NCBI RefSeq assembly: GCF_946227985.1
Contig: NZ_CAMKGL010000010.1
Coordinates: 103,060 to 167,059 of the forward strand
Direction: 5' to 3'
DNA from: Serratia quinivorans
GTDB taxonomy: Bacteria > Pseudomonadota > Gammaproteobacteria > Enterobacterales > Enterobacteriaceae
DNA length: 64,000 nucleotides
Part shown: piece by piece, positions 8,776 to 18,629 of the stretch
How positions within the stretch are numbered: the stretch's first letter is position 1
Layout: every line of letters starts with the position of its first letter
The notes under the pieces: model-generated
Seen by the model: the letters and a program-made list of their open reading frames with translations, nothing else
Databases searched by the model: none
What the model was told of the DNA's origin: nothing
Position numbers and translations under genes: made by a program

Positions 8776-8842
8776 TGTTGCTGTTTCTCATGATTTGCGG
8801 CAGGCAAAACGCGAAGATAGCACACCTGCCTGAAGCGGCGGA

Positions 8843-10063
8843 TCAGCTTTCCAGCAATCGCTGCAATAGCACGCCGTTGAGCATCGCCCGCTTGGCCAGG
8901 GCGAAAGCGCCGATCGCCGAGCGATGGTTGAGTTCGGAGGTGACCACCGGCAGATTTTTGCGGAAGTCCTTCAGCACCTGAGTATTGATGCAGCTTTGGA
9001 TCGCCGGCAGCAGCACTTTTTCCGCCTCGGTAATTTCACCGGCGATCACCACTTTCTGCGGATTAAACAGGTTGATGGCGATAGCCACGGCTTTGCCGAG
9101 GTAGCGGCCGACGTGTTCGATCACTTCGCTGGCCAGCAGGTCCCCGCGGTTGGCGGCCTTGCAGATGGCGGCAATGTTGCAGTCGTCGAGGGTCAGCTTG
9201 CTGGGGTAACCCTGGGTCAGCAACTGGCGCACACGGTGTTCAATCGCGGCGTTGGCGGCGACGGTTTCCAGACAGCCGAAGTTGCCGCAGTGGCAGCGCT
9301 CGCCCAATGGGTCAATTTGAATATGGCCAATCTCACCGACGTTACCGTTATTGCCCAGGAAAATCTGGCCGTTGACGATAATGCCGGCGCCGGTGCCACG
9401 GTGCAGACGCACCAGAATAGAGTCTTCGCAGTCGCGGGTGGCGCCAAAGTAATGCTCTGCCAACGCCAGGCTGCGGATATCGTGGCCAACAAAGCTGGTG
9501 ACGTTAAAACGTTGCTGCAGGTTATCGACCAGCGCCCAGTTGTTGACGCTGATGTGCGGCATGTAACGCACTACGCCCAGCGCCGGGTCAACCAGGCCAG
9601 GCAGGATCACCGCGATGGCGATCAGCTCACGGAGCTTGCGCTGGTAGTTTTCGATAAACTGGGCAATGGCGATAAACAGCGCGTTTTCCAGCGTCTCCTG
9701 GGTGCGTTCCGGCAACGGGTAGTGTTCTTCACCGAGCGATTTGCCGCTCATATCGTACAGGGTGATGGTAGCGTCGTGACGACCGAGGCGCACGGCCACG
9801 GTGTGGAAATGCCGGGTTTCGGAGACAATGGAAATGGCGCGGCGGCCGCCGGTGGAGGCTTGCTGATCGACTTCTTTGATCAGCCCGCGCTCCAACAGCT
9901 GGCGAGTAATTTTAGTGACGCTGGCGGGCGCTAGCTGGCTCAGTTCGGCTATTTGAATGCGCGAAATCGGACCCTGCTGGTCGATCAGGCGGTAAACCGC
10001 TGCGCCGTTGAGTTGCTTGACTAAGTCAACGTTCCCTATCTGTGCCTGTCCGCCAGTACTCAT
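8843..10063 (-). CDS. nagC: NagC, GlcNAc-6-phosphate-responsive repressor (ROK family)
   Basis: NagC represses the nag, chitoporin and related genes until GlcNAc-6-P binds. An N-terminal winged helix-turn-helix (PISRIQIAELSQLAPASVTKITRQLLERG) is followed by the ROK sugar-kinase-like domain with the zinc motif CHCGNFGCLE and the effector region VGEIGHIQIDPLGE. I chose the ATG at 10061-10063, giving 406 residues as in E. coli; the preceding in-frame TTG would add one residue. Operator-like sequences in front of nagE and chiP in this window are its likely targets. Confidence 0.97.
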   Translation of the reverse strand: MSTGGQAQIGNVDLVKQLNGAAVYRLIDQQGPISRIQIAELSQLAPASVTKITRQLLERGLIKEVDQQASTGGRRAISIVSETRHFHTVAVRLGRHDATITLYDMSGKSLGEEHYPLPERTQETLENALFIAIAQFIENYQRKLRELIAIAVILPGLVDPALGVVRYMPHISVNNWALVDNLQQRFNVTSFVGHDIRSLALAEHYFGATRDCEDSILVRLHRGTGAGIIVNGQIFLGNNGNVGEIGHIQIDPLGERCHCGNFGCLETVAANAAIEHRVRQLLTQGYPSKLTLDDCNIAAICKAANRGDLLASEVIEHVGRYLGKAVAIAINLFNPQKVVIAGEITEAEKVLLPAIQSCINTQVLKDFRKNLPVVTSELNHRSAIGAFALAKRAMLNGVLLQRLLES

Positions 10064-10090
10064 CAATAATTTTACTCGCTGTTCATTAAA

Positions 10091-11230
10091 TTAAACCTCG
10101 TTACCGTTAACGAGCGTTTTGGTGACTTTAAAATCACGGGTAAAGGCCGTCAGGTTCGCCACTTTACCAGGTTCGATAGTGCCTAAACGGTGGTCCACGC
10201 CGATAGCGCGCGCCGGATACAGCGTCGCCATGCGCAGTGCTTCGTCCAATGCAATACCGACGTGCTCAACGCTGTTCTTTAACGCGTCAATCATGGTCAG
10301 CGCTGAGCCGCTCAGGGTGCCGTTTTCGTCCACGCACAGCCCATCACGATAGTATATTGTTTTACCGGCAAAAATAAATTGGTCGATATCGGCACCTGCC
10401 GGCGCGGTGGCGTCGGTGACCAGCACCAATTTATCACCTTTCATGCGCTTGGCGTTACGGATACTCGCCCAGGCCACGTGATGGCCGTCGGCGATAATGC
10501 CGGTATAGACTTCCGGCGTGTCGAAAATCGCCCCCATCAGCCCTGGCTCACGCCCGGTAATATACGGCATGGCGTTATACAGGTGAGTGGCGAAGGTGAT
10601 ACCGGCGGCAAAGCCGATACGGGCCTGATCGTAGGTGGCGTTCGAGTGACCGGCGGACACCACGATGCCAGCTTCGGTCAATTGCTTGATAAAGTGCGGC
10701 TCCACCATTTCCGGCGCCAGCGTGACTTTGGTTATCACATCGGCATTGGCGCACAGATAGTCGATCATCTCGCGGGTTGGTTTGCGGATAAACGCCGGAT
10801 TATGGGTGCCTTTCTTCAGCGGGCTAAGGTACGGCCCTTCCAGATGCAGGCCAAGCGCCTGATTGGGATGTTTCTTCAGATAAGCGCGCATCACTTCGAT
10901 GCTGTGCTTCATAAATTCGTCGCTGCTGGTGATCAGCGTCGGCAGATAGCTGGTACAGCCGGATTTTTCGTTGGCACGCTGCATAATTTCCAGCGTCTGT
11001 TCCGAAATGGCCTCCAGCGAATCGTTAAACTGCACGCCGCCACAGCCGTTAAGCTGCACGTCGATCAAACCGGGGGCCAGGATAGCGCCACCCAGATCGC
11101 GCGTTTCAATGCCGGCCGGCAGTTCAGCCAGCGGGCAGACTCGTTCAATCAGCCCATCAGCGATAATAACTGCGTGGTCGTCAAGTACGTCGTGGCCGGT
11201 ATAAATGCGGCCGTGGGTTAAAGCGAACAT
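10091..11230 (-). CDS. nagA: N-acetylglucosamine-6-phosphate deacetylase NagA
   Basis: NagA removes the acetyl group from GlcNAc-6-P, giving glucosamine-6-P. It is a metal-dependent amidohydrolase; [18 protein letters not shown] and VTDATAPAG carry metal and catalytic residues. I chose the ATG at 11228-11230 because an AGGGGG ribosome-binding site lies just upstream and the protein then begins [14 protein letters not shown], colinear with E. coli MYALTQGRIFTGHE. This gives 379 residues. It is second in nagBACD. Confidence 0.96.
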   Translation of the reverse strand: MFALTHGRIYTGHDVLDDHAVIIADGLIERVCPLAELPAGIETRDLGGAILAPGLIDVQLNGCGGVQFNDSLEAISEQTLEIMQRANEKSGCTSYLPTLITSSDEFMKHSIEVMRAYLKKHPNQALGLHLEGPYLSPLKKGTHNPAFIRKPTREMIDYLCANADVITKVTLAPEMVEPHFIKQLTEAGIVVSAGHSNATYDQARIGFAAGITFATHLYNAMPYITGREPGLMGAIFDTPEVYTGIIADGHHVAWASIRNAKRMKGDKLVLVTDATAPAGADIDQFIFAGKTIYYRDGLCVDENGTLSGSALTMIDALKNSVEHVGIALDEALRMATLYPARAIGVDHRLGTIEPGKVANLTAFTRDFKVTKTLVNGNEV

Positions 11231-11248
11231 CGTAGCCCCCTGCAAGAA

Positions 11249-12049
11249 TTAAAGACTCTTAACGCTTTCCGCTTCTAACTCGCGGAAATATTTAACGGTT
11301 TTGACTTTCAGTTCCATGGTGGATGGCTCATCGCACACCACAACGGCCTTGGCATGCAACTGCAGGCAACTGATGGTCCACATGTGGTTGATATTGCCTT
11401 CCACTGCGGCTTCCAGCGCCTGTGCCTTGGCATGGCCGGTCACCAGAATCATCACTTCTTCTGCATCAAGCAGCGTGCCCACGCCCACGGTCAGGGCAAA
11501 TTTTGGCACCAGGCTGACATCACCGCCGAAGAAGCGGGAGTTGGCGATGCGGGTATCTTCGGTCAGGGTTTTGATGCGAGTACGGGATGCCAGCGATGAA
11601 GCCGGTTCGTTAAACGCGATATGACCGTCGATGCCAACGCCACCCATGAACAGGTTGATTTTGCCGTAGGATTTGATTTTCGCTTCGTACTGGCGGCACT
11701 CGGCGTCAACGTCCGGCGCATTACCATTCAGCAGGTTGATATTTTCACTTGGGATATCAACGTGATCAAAGAAATTACGGTACATGAAGGTATGATAGCT
11801 TTCCGGGTGTTCCTGCGGCAGGCCAACGTATTCGTCCATGTTGAAAGTCACCACATGCTTAAAGCTTACTTCACCTGCTTTGTGCATCGCAATCAGATGT
11901 TTGTAGGCTTCCAGCGGGGTACCGCCGGTTGGCAGGCCGAGCACAAACGGACGCTCCGCAGTAGGCTTGAATGCGTTGATGCGCTGGACGATATGGCGGG
12001 CGGCCCATTTGCCGACTTGTGCAGTATCTTTCAGTGGGATAAGTCTCAT
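11249..12049 (-). CDS. nagB: Glucosamine-6-phosphate deaminase NagB
   Basis: NagB converts glucosamine-6-P to fructose-6-P and ammonia, the entry of amino sugars into glycolysis. The motifs [23 protein letters not shown] and [14 protein letters not shown] are the phosphate-binding and catalytic segments. The 266 residues equal E. coli NagB. It is the first gene of nagBACD, with a control region shared with the divergent nagE. Confidence 0.97.
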   Translation of the reverse strand: MRLIPLKDTAQVGKWAARHIVQRINAFKPTAERPFVLGLPTGGTPLEAYKHLIAMHKAGEVSFKHVVTFNMDEYVGLPQEHPESYHTFMYRNFFDHVDIPSENINLLNGNAPDVDAECRQYEAKIKSYGKINLFMGGVGIDGHIAFNEPASSLASRTRIKTLTEDTRIANSRFFGGDVSLVPKFALTVGVGTLLDAEEVMILVTGHAKAQALEAAVEGNINHMWTISCLQLHAKAVVVCDEPSTMELKVKTVKYFRELEAESVKSL

Positions 12050-12224
12050 CTAACACCTCTTGGGGTAAGTAAACTAAAGCTATACTGGTTCGAGCCTGAA
12101 CGAGAGTCTTAAGCCTAACCCAGCTTTATGATTCTCACGTGATGCTTCAGGTTCAATGATTTTTTTAATGATAAAATAAGTTTTGTGTGATGGCTAGCAA
12201 TGTGGCAGCTTAAGACTGCTTTTT

Positions 12225-12240
12225 GGTGATGTAAATCACA
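12225..12240. promoter_or_regulatory. CRP-cAMP site between nagB and nagE
   Basis: GGTGA-TGTAAA-TCACA matches the CRP consensus TGTGA-N6-TCACA at nine of ten defined positions. It lies mid-way in the divergent nagB-nagE region, where E. coli also has a CRP site. Confidence 0.75.
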
Positions 12241-12250
12241 AAAAAGGAGG

Positions 12251-12277
12251 TTTTAATTTGCGATACGAAATAATTTT
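12251..12277. promoter_or_regulatory. NagC operator of nagE
   Basis: TTAATTTGCGATACGAAATAA is an imperfect palindrome centred on CGATACG, essentially the high-affinity nagE operator form known from E. coli. It lies about 110 bases upstream of the nagE start. An A/T-rich imperfect palindrome at about 12159-12179 could be the nagB-side partner for looping, but I cannot confirm it by eye. Confidence 0.75.
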
Positions 12278-12383
12278 TTTACACTCCACGTGTTGTCGTT
12301 CGTCCAGAGTTAATCGCAGTGTGTGATGGCGCTTGCGTAAAATATGATAAAGCTCATAAAAGGGCATTAGGGGGAATATTAAG

Positions 12384-14330
12384 GTGAACATACTCGGCTT
12401 TTTCCAAAGATTGGGCAGGTCGTTGCAACTGCCAATCGCAGTACTGCCCGTTGCGGCGCTTTTGCTACGCTTCGGTCAGCCTGACTTACTGAATATTTCA
12501 TTCATCGCACAGGCCGGTGGATCAATCTTCGATAACCTGGCGTTAATCTTTGCTATCGGTGTGGCGGCAACCTGGTCGAAAGACAATGCCGGTTCAGCCG
12601 CATTGGCGGGCGCGGTGGGTTACTTCATCCTGACCAAGGCGATGGTCACCATTAACCCGGCGATCAATATGGGTGTGCTGGCGGGTATCATTACCGGCCT
12701 GGTGGGCGGTGCGGTCTATAACCGCTGGTCCGGCATCAAGCTGCCCGAGTTCCTCTCCTTCTTCGGCGGTAAGCGTTTTGTCCCAATCGCTACCGGCTTT
12801 TTCTGTTTAATTCTTGCTGCCATCTTTGGTTATATCTGGCCACCGGTACAAAATGCGATCCACGCAGGCGGTGAATGGATTGTTTCGATGGGCGCTGTCG
12901 GTTCCGGCATTTTCGGTTTTGTTAACCGTCTGCTGATCCCAACCGGCCTGCATCAGGTTCTGAACACCATTGCCTGGTTCCAGATTGGTGAGTTCACCAA
13001 CGCTGCCGGTACCATCTTCCACGGCGACATCAACCGCTTCTACGCGGGTGACGGCACTGCCGGGATGTTCATGTCCGGCTTCTTCCCGATCATGATGTTC
13101 GGTTTGCCGGGTGCGGCACTGGCCATGTACTTCGCTGCGCCGAAAGAACGTCGCCCAATGGTTGGCGGTATGCTGCTGTCCGTTGCTTTGACCGCATTCC
13201 TGACCGGTGTGACCGAGCCGCTTGAATTCCTGTTCATGTTCCTGGCTCCGCTGCTGTATCTGGTCCATGCCATTTTGACCGGTATCAGCCTGTTTGTAGC
13301 CACCTTGCTGGGTATTCACGCCGGGTTCTCCTTCTCTGCAGGTGCCATCGACTATGTGTTGATGTACAACTTGCCGGCAGCCAGCAAGAACGTCTGGATG
13401 CTTGTGCTGATGGGTCTGGTCGCCTTCGCGGTGTACTTCGTCCTGTTCTCTATCATTATCCGCGCATTCAACCTGAAGACCCCAGGCCGTGAAGATGCGT
13501 CCGACGATGTCGTCGCACCTGAAGCCAACAGCAATACCGATGAAGGCCTGCGTGCACTGTCCCGCAGCTATATTGGTGCCATCGGGGGGTCTGACAACCT
13601 GACCGGCATTGATGCCTGTATCACCCGTTTGCGCCTGACCGTTAAAGACTCTTCTAAAGTGCTGGATGCCAGCTGTAAACGCCTGGGTGCATCAGGCGTG
13701 GTGAAACTGAACAAACAAACCGTTCAGGTTATCGTGGGCTCTAAAGCCGAAGCCATTGCTGACGGCATGCGTGCGGTGATTGCTACCGGCCCGGTGCCTG
13801 CGGCAGAAGTGGCGCCGGCTCCTGGCGTGAATGCAGTTAAATCGCAGGCTGTGCCTAATGCGCCGAAGGTGGCCTTCGAGTCGCTGGTGGCTCCGGTGAC
13901 CGGTGAAATCGTGGCCCTGGATCAGGTGCCTGACGAAGCCTTTGCCAGCAAAGCGGTAGGCGACGGCCTGGCTATCCGCCCGACCGACAAGACCGTAGTC
14001 GCGCCGGCAGATGGCACCATCGTTAAAATCTTCAACACCAACCACGCTTTCTGTCTGGAAACCGACAAGGGCGCGGAGATTGTGGTGCACATGGGGATCG
14101 ACACCGTGGCATTGAACGGTCAGGGCTTCAAACGTCTGGTTGAAGAGGGGGCTGAGGTGAAAGCCGGCCAGCCAATCCTTGAATTGGATCTGGAGTTCCT
14201 GAACGCCAATGCCCGCTCGATGATAAGCCCGGTAGTGGTCAGCAACTCTGACGATTACGCCGGTCTGACGGCGCTGGCGACCGGTTCTGTGGTCGCCGGC
14301 CAGACCAAACTGTTCGAGATCCAGAAATAA
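12384..14330 (+). CDS. nagE: GlcNAc-specific PTS enzyme IICBA, NagE
   Basis: NagE imports and phosphorylates N-acetylglucosamine. An N-terminal membrane IIC domain (about residues 1-370, many hydrophobic segments) is followed by IIB with the phosphocysteine motif in GIDACITRLRLTV (about 390-465). IIA is C-terminal with the active-site histidine in EIVVHMGIDTV. The protein has 648 residues, the same as E. coli. The start codon is GTG at 12384, with GGGGGAA upstream. It is monocistronic, divergent from nagBACD, and ends at a terminator. Confidence 0.97.
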   Translation: MNILGFFQRLGRSLQLPIAVLPVAALLLRFGQPDLLNISFIAQAGGSIFDNLALIFAIGVAATWSKDNAGSAALAGAVGYFILTKAMVTINPAINMGVLAGIITGLVGGAVYNRWSGIKLPEFLSFFGGKRFVPIATGFFCLILAAIFGYIWPPVQNAIHAGGEWIVSMGAVGSGIFGFVNRLLIPTGLHQVLNTIAWFQIGEFTNAAGTIFHGDINRFYAGDGTAGMFMSGFFPIMMFGLPGAALAMYFAAPKERRPMVGGMLLSVALTAFLTGVTEPLEFLFMFLAPLLYLVHAILTGISLFVATLLGIHAGFSFSAGAIDYVLMYNLPAASKNVWMLVLMGLVAFAVYFVLFSIIIRAFNLKTPGREDASDDVVAPEANSNTDEGLRALSRSYIGAIGGSDNLTGIDACITRLRLTVKDSSKVLDASCKRLGASGVVKLNKQTVQVIVGSKAEAIADGMRAVIATGPVPAAEVAPAPGVNAVKSQAVPNAPKVAFESLVAPVTGEIVALDQVPDEAFASKAVGDGLAIRPTDKTVVAPADGTIVKIFNTNHAFCLETDKGAEIVVHMGIDTVALNGQGFKRLVEEGAEVKAGQPILELDLEFLNANARSMISPVVVSNSDDYAGLTALATGSVVAGQTKLFEIQK

Positions 14331-14394
14331 ACCGTTTTACCTGAGTAGTACCCAGGGTGTTTAACGAGTCATGACGGAACGCACCCTACCTTTG

Positions 14395-14426
14395 GCGGGA
14401 AGAGAGCAATCTCTTCCCGCTTTTTT
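14395..14426 (+). terminator. Rho-independent terminator of nagE
   Basis: GCGGGAAGAGA-GCAA-TCTCTTCCCGC forms an 11-bp stem followed by TTTTTT. Confidence 0.9.
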
Positions 14427-14581
14427 ATGGGTAATGAAGGGCAAAGGGGGCCCTGATAGGGTGCTGCGATCCATCGTGGTGCAATACTCCGCATTTTTCG
14501 TAAAACAAACGGTTGTTTCCGGGCGTGGCTTGTTGGAACATAGGCGGTTATGAGTAGCGCTTTGCATTGAGGAATAGTGAA

Positions 14582-16246
14582 ATGAGTGAGGCTGAAGCCC
14601 GCCCAACCAATTTTATCCGTCAGATCGTTGATGAAGATCTGGCGTCCGGGAAACACACGTCAGTCCATACCCGTTTCCCGCCGGAGCCAAATGGCTATCT
14701 GCATATCGGCCATGCGAAATCCATCTGCCTGAATTTCGGCATCGCTCGCGATTACCAGGGCCAATGCAACCTGCGTTTTGATGACACCAACCCGGTGAAA
14801 GAAGACATCGAGTTCGTTGAGTCAATCAAACATGACGTCGAGTGGCTGGGCTTTGAGTGGAGCGGCAACGTTCGTTACTCCTCGGATTACTTCGATCAAC
14901 TGCACAACTATGCGGTGGAGCTGATCAACAAGGGCCTGGCTTACGTCGACGAACTGTCGCCTGAGCAAATCCGTGAATATCGTGGCAGCCTGACGGCACC
15001 GGGTAAAGACAGCCCGTACCGTGGCCGCAGCGTGGAAGAGAATCTGGCGCTGTTTGAAAAAATGCGCAACGGTGAATTCGCCGAAGGGACCGCTTGCCTG
15101 CGTGCCAAGATTGATATGGCTTCCTCGTTTATCGTCATGCGCGATCCGGTGTTGTACCGTATCAAATTTGCAGAACACCACCAGACCGGCAATAAATGGT
15201 GCATCTACCCGATGTACGATTTCACCCACTGCATTTCCGATGCGCTGGAAGGGATCACCCATTCGCTTTGTACGCTGGAGTTCCAGGACAACCGCCGTCT
15301 GTATGACTGGGTGCTGGATAACATCACCATCCCTTGTCATCCGCGTCAGTACGAGTTCTCGCGCCTGAATCTTGAGTACGCCATTATGTCGAAGCGCAAG
15401 CTGAACCTGTTGGTGACCGAGAAAATCGTTGAGGGTTGGGATGACCCGCGTATGCCGACCGTTTCCGGCCTGCGCCGCCGTGGTTATACCGCTGCGTCAA
15501 TCCGCGAATTCTGCCAGCGTATCGGCGTGACCAAGCAGGATAACAACGTCGAAATGATGGCGCTTGAGGCCTGTATTCGTGAAGAGCTGAACGAGAACGC
15601 ACCGCGTGCGATGGCCGTGCTGGATCCGGTGAAGGTAGTCATTGAAAACCTGACCACCGGCGTGGAAATGGTCAGCATGCCTAACCACCCGAGCAAGCCG
15701 GAAATGGGCAGCCGTGAAGTGCCATTCAGCCGTGATATCTATATCGATCGCGCCGACTTCCGTGAAGAAGCCAACAAGCAGTACAAGCGCCTGGTGCTGG
15801 GTAAAGAAGTTCGCCTGCGCAATGCCTATGTGATCAAGGCGGAACGCATTGAGAAAGACGCTGAAGGTGAGATCACCACTATTTTCTGCAGCTACGATCC
15901 CGATACCCTGAGCAAGGATCCTGCCGATGGCCGCAAGGTGAAAGGCGTGATCCACTGGGTGTCTGCCGAGCACGCGTTGCCGGCGGAAATTCGCGTGTAT
16001 GACCGTCTGTTCAGTGTGCCAAACCCGGCGGCGGCAGAGGACTTCCTCACCACCATTAACCCGGAGTCACTGGTTATCAAGCGCGGCTTTGTTGAGCCAA
16101 GCCTGGCGGCCGCACAGCCGGAAAAAGCCTACCAGTTCGAACGTGAAGGCTATTTCTGTGCTGACAGCCGTGACTCATCGGCCGAGCATCTGGTGTTTAA
16201 CCGCACCGTGGGCCTGCGCGATACCTGGGCAAAAATTGGCGCCTGA
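14582..16246 (+). CDS. glnS: Glutaminyl-tRNA synthetase
   Basis: GlnS charges tRNA-Gln. It is a class I synthetase with the HIGH-type motif [12 protein letters not shown] near residues 34-45 and the KMSKS-type motif in AIMSKRKLN, followed by the anticodon-binding beta barrels. I chose the ATG at 14582 ([14 protein letters not shown], 554 residues as in E. coli) with GAGGAA upstream; an in-frame TTG at 14567 is not supported. Its substrates include the three Gln tRNAs at 3.4-3.8 kb. Confidence 0.97.
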   Translation: MSEAEARPTNFIRQIVDEDLASGKHTSVHTRFPPEPNGYLHIGHAKSICLNFGIARDYQGQCNLRFDDTNPVKEDIEFVESIKHDVEWLGFEWSGNVRYSSDYFDQLHNYAVELINKGLAYVDELSPEQIREYRGSLTAPGKDSPYRGRSVEENLALFEKMRNGEFAEGTACLRAKIDMASSFIVMRDPVLYRIKFAEHHQTGNKWCIYPMYDFTHCISDALEGITHSLCTLEFQDNRRLYDWVLDNITIPCHPRQYEFSRLNLEYAIMSKRKLNLLVTEKIVEGWDDPRMPTVSGLRRRGYTAASIREFCQRIGVTKQDNNVEMMALEACIREELNENAPRAMAVLDPVKVVIENLTTGVEMVSMPNHPSKPEMGSREVPFSRDIYIDRADFREEANKQYKRLVLGKEVRLRNAYVIKAERIEKDAEGEITTIFCSYDPDTLSKDPADGRKVKGVIHWVSAEHALPAEIRVYDRLFSVPNPAAAEDFLTTINPESLVIKRGFVEPSLAAAQPEKAYQFEREGYFCADSRDSSAEHLVFNRTVGLRDTWAKIGA

Positions 16247-16270
16247 GTGCTGATCAAAAGCTAATGCGAT

Positions 16271-16299
16271 AAAGCGCAACTTCGGTTGCGCTTTTTTTT
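16271..16299 (+). terminator. Rho-independent terminator of glnS
   Basis: AAGCGCAAC-TTCG-GTTGCGCTT is followed by a run of T residues. Confidence 0.9.
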
Positions 16300-16422
16300 G
16301 TCCGCAAGCCCGCTTTTTCTCCCCGTTAATGCTTTTAATTCCCCAATCTATTTTTAAATTTTAATCCGGCGGTTGTATCAGCAATTTCTTGATAAAAATC
16401 ATTAGTCATATAACATTGTCTT

Positions 16423-16447
16423 ATATATTCGTGATGCGAATTAATGT
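16423..16447. promoter_or_regulatory. NagC-like operator upstream of chiP (distal)
   Basis: TATTCGTGATGCGAATTAA resembles the NagC consensus, a near palindrome centred on CG with flanking A/T. It lies in the A/T-rich region of about 500 bases between glnS and chiP. Apart from this site, the one at 16657 and the ChiX target, I saw nothing else definite in that gap. Confidence 0.6.
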
Positions 16448-16656
16448 CATTTAGAGAGCGCTCTCATGTTTTTTCTTTTGGCTGACCTTTTTGCTTAGGC
16501 TGAAACCATTAATCGTCTCTGATTGACCTGGTATTAAAGTTTATTCTGATTTTATTGAATTTTTTATTCGACAGCCTCTTTGCATAGCCACGTAACATAA
16601 TCTCATCGATATGTGCTCTTTGTCATACTTTGACAAATCTCTCTCATAATTCATTT

Positions 16657-16680
16657 GATAATTCGCGTCGCGAAAAATAG
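16657..16680. promoter_or_regulatory. NagC-like operator upstream of chiP (proximal)
   Basis: AATTCGCGTCGCGAAAAAT contains the palindromic core TTCGCG-T-CGCGAA. With the distal site about 235 bases away, the spacing could allow repression by looping. Confidence 0.5.
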
Positions 16681-16806
16681 TCTGTCTGTAGCAATAAGTG
16701 CTGTGGGATTTTAACCCGTCAGCAATATTTTTTACCCGATTGGGTTTTTATTAGCGGTCGTGCAGGGCAGTGGTGAACACGGGCGACTGCAACTTTTAAA
16801 GTTTAA

Positions 16807-16824
16807 GTCAAAGAGGAATTTCAT
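16807..16824 (+). promoter_or_regulatory. ChiX sRNA pairing site over the chiP ribosome-binding site
   Basis: GTCAAAGAGGAATTTCAT is the exact reverse complement of the pairing region of E. coli ChiX (MicM) as I recall it. It covers the AGAGG ribosome-binding site and ends two bases before the chiP ATG. This is the known mode of silencing: ChiX blocks chitoporin translation until a chitosugar-induced trap RNA removes it. The ChiX gene itself is not in this window. Confidence 0.85.
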
Positions 16825-16825
16825 T

Positions 16826-18229
16826 ATGGGTACGCACGGTGCTCAGCGTAAAACGCTGGCGCTCGCAGTCGCGGGTGCGCTGTTGGGAACAGGGTTTGCC
16901 ATGGCCCCTGAGGCGAAAGCCGCAGGATTTATCGATGATTCCACGATGACCGGCGGTGTGTATTACTGGCAGCGTGAACGTGACCGTAAAGATCTCAACC
17001 CGACCAGTGACGATTACAATAAATACACTACCAATCTGTCACACTCGACCGCCAACCTGAGCCTGGATTTCGCCTCAGGCTATGCCTGGGACATGTTTGG
17101 TATGGATGTGGGGGCCTTTACCGCCATTGAGCTGGCCGAATCCAGCGCCAGCGGTCATCCGAATGAAATCGCGTTCTCCTCCAAAAACCGTACCTATGAT
17201 GAAGACTATTCCGGCGACAAAGGCGGCATCAGCCTGTACAAAGCCGCCGGTAAATTCAAGTATGGCCCCGTCTGGGCACGCGCCGGTTATATCCAGCCAA
17301 GCGGGCAAACGCTGCTGGCACCGCACTGGAGCTTTATGCCCGGCACCTATCAGGGGGCGGAGGCCGGTGCCAAGTTTGACTACGGTGATGCCGGTGCGTT
17401 GAGCTTCTCCTACATGTGGACGAATAAGTACAAGGCTCCATGGCATATCGAGATGGATGACTTCCGCCAGAACGACAAAAAAACCGGCGTCTCCTACCTG
17501 CACTCTTTGGGTGCCAAGTATGACTTCAAAAATGATTTAGTGCTGGAAGCGGCCTTTGGTCAGGCCCAGGGCTATGTGAATCAGTACTTCACCAAGGCAT
17601 CTTACAAATTCGATCTGGTGGGCAACCCGCTGACCACCAGCTACCAGTTCTATGGCACGGAAGATCGTATTAGCGACAAAAATGACCCGAACAGCATTTA
17701 CGACGGTCTGGCCTGGCTGCAAGCGCTGACCTTCGGTTACACCACCGGCCAATTTAACTGGCGTCTGGAAGGGACCATGGTCAAGGCCGAGGGCAACCAG
17801 GGCTACTTCCTGCAACGCATGACCCCAACCTATGCCTCTTCCAATGGTCGTCTCGACGTATGGTGGGATAACCGTTCCGACTTCAACGCCAACGGCGAAA
17901 AAGCGGTTTACGCCGGGGTAATGTACGATCTGAGCAACTGGAACCTGCCGGGCATGGCCGTGGGCGGTTCTTACGTTTACGCCTGGGACGCCAAGCCAAG
18001 CACCAACCCAATGTATGACCAGAGCCAGCGTCTCAAAGAGAGCGCCTGGAGCCTGGACGCGCTGTACACCATTCAGGAAGGTCGCGCCAAAGGCACCTTG
18101 CTGAAACTGCACTACACCCAGTATGACAACCACACCAACATCCCGAGCTGGGGTGGCGGTTACGGCAACATCTTCCAGGATGAGAAAGACGTCAAATTCA
18201 TGGTTATCGCGCCATTCACCATCTTCTGA
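16826..18229 (+). CDS. chiP: Chitoporin ChiP (OprD-family outer-membrane channel)
   Basis: ChiP takes chitooligosaccharides across the outer membrane. A signal peptide ([16 protein letters not shown], cut after about residue 32 at AKA) precedes a beta-barrel rich in alternating aromatic strands and ending in IAPFTIF, a C-terminal Phe typical of outer-membrane proteins. I chose the ATG at 16826 (467 residues; E. coli ChiP 468) because AGAGG precedes it and the in-frame ATG at 16760 adds an unmatched leader. First gene of chiP-chiQ-chb. Confidence 0.96.
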   Translation: MGTHGAQRKTLALAVAGALLGTGFAMAPEAKAAGFIDDSTMTGGVYYWQRERDRKDLNPTSDDYNKYTTNLSHSTANLSLDFASGYAWDMFGMDVGAFTAIELAESSASGHPNEIAFSSKNRTYDEDYSGDKGGISLYKAAGKFKYGPVWARAGYIQPSGQTLLAPHWSFMPGTYQGAEAGAKFDYGDAGALSFSYMWTNKYKAPWHIEMDDFRQNDKKTGVSYLHSLGAKYDFKNDLVLEAAFGQAQGYVNQYFTKASYKFDLVGNPLTTSYQFYGTEDRISDKNDPNSIYDGLAWLQALTFGYTTGQFNWRLEGTMVKAEGNQGYFLQRMTPTYASSNGRLDVWWDNRSDFNANGEKAVYAGVMYDLSNWNLPGMAVGGSYVYAWDAKPSTNPMYDQSQRLKESAWSLDALYTIQEGRAKGTLLKLHYTQYDNHTNIPSWGGGYGNIFQDEKDVKFMVIAPFTIF

Positions 18230-18288
18230 TGCGTTCCCCGGCGGCAGCGCCGGGGACAGCGTTTTTGACACTTAACGGGAAAATCTTG

Positions 18289-18615
18289 ATGAAAAAAATC
18301 ATGCTGATGTTGGCTGCGGTGGTCACGCTGAGTGCCTGTGTGCAGCCGGTCGCACCGCCGGAAGACGCCAAACTGAAACAGGCCTACAGCGCCTGCATTA
18401 ATACCGCTGAAGGCTCACCGGAAAAACTGCAGTCGTGCCAGGCGGTATTGAACGTGCTGAAACAAGAGAAGCAGCACCAGCAGTTTGCCGAAAAAGAAAC
18501 GGTGCGTGTGATGGATTACCAGAACTGCATTCAGGCGGTACACAGTGGTAACGGCCAGGCTTATGACGCCAAGTGCGGCAAAATTTGGCAAGAGATCCAC
18601 GATAACAATAATTAA
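18289..18615 (+). CDS. chiQ: ChiQ, small lipoprotein of the chitoporin operon
   Basis: This 108-residue protein starts [17 protein letters not shown], a lipoprotein signal with lipobox LSAC. The mature part has several conserved cysteines ([17 protein letters not shown] and QNCIQAV). It aligns in length and pattern with E. coli YbfN/ChiQ, whose precise role is unknown. I chose the ATG at 18289, where the lipoprotein signal begins. It lies 59 bases after chiP and 14 before chb. Confidence 0.9.
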   Translation: MKKIMLMLAAVVTLSACVQPVAPPEDAKLKQAYSACINTAEGSPEKLQSCQAVLNVLKQEKQHQQFAEKETVRVMDYQNCIQAVHSGNGQAYDAKCGKIWQEIHDNNN

Positions 18616-18629
18616 GGATGATGTTAAAC

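Noticed and set aside
12159..12179. A/T-rich dyad as the nagB-side NagC operator
   Set aside because: It lacks the CG-centred core seen at the nagE and chiP sites, so it is mentioned only as a possibility.
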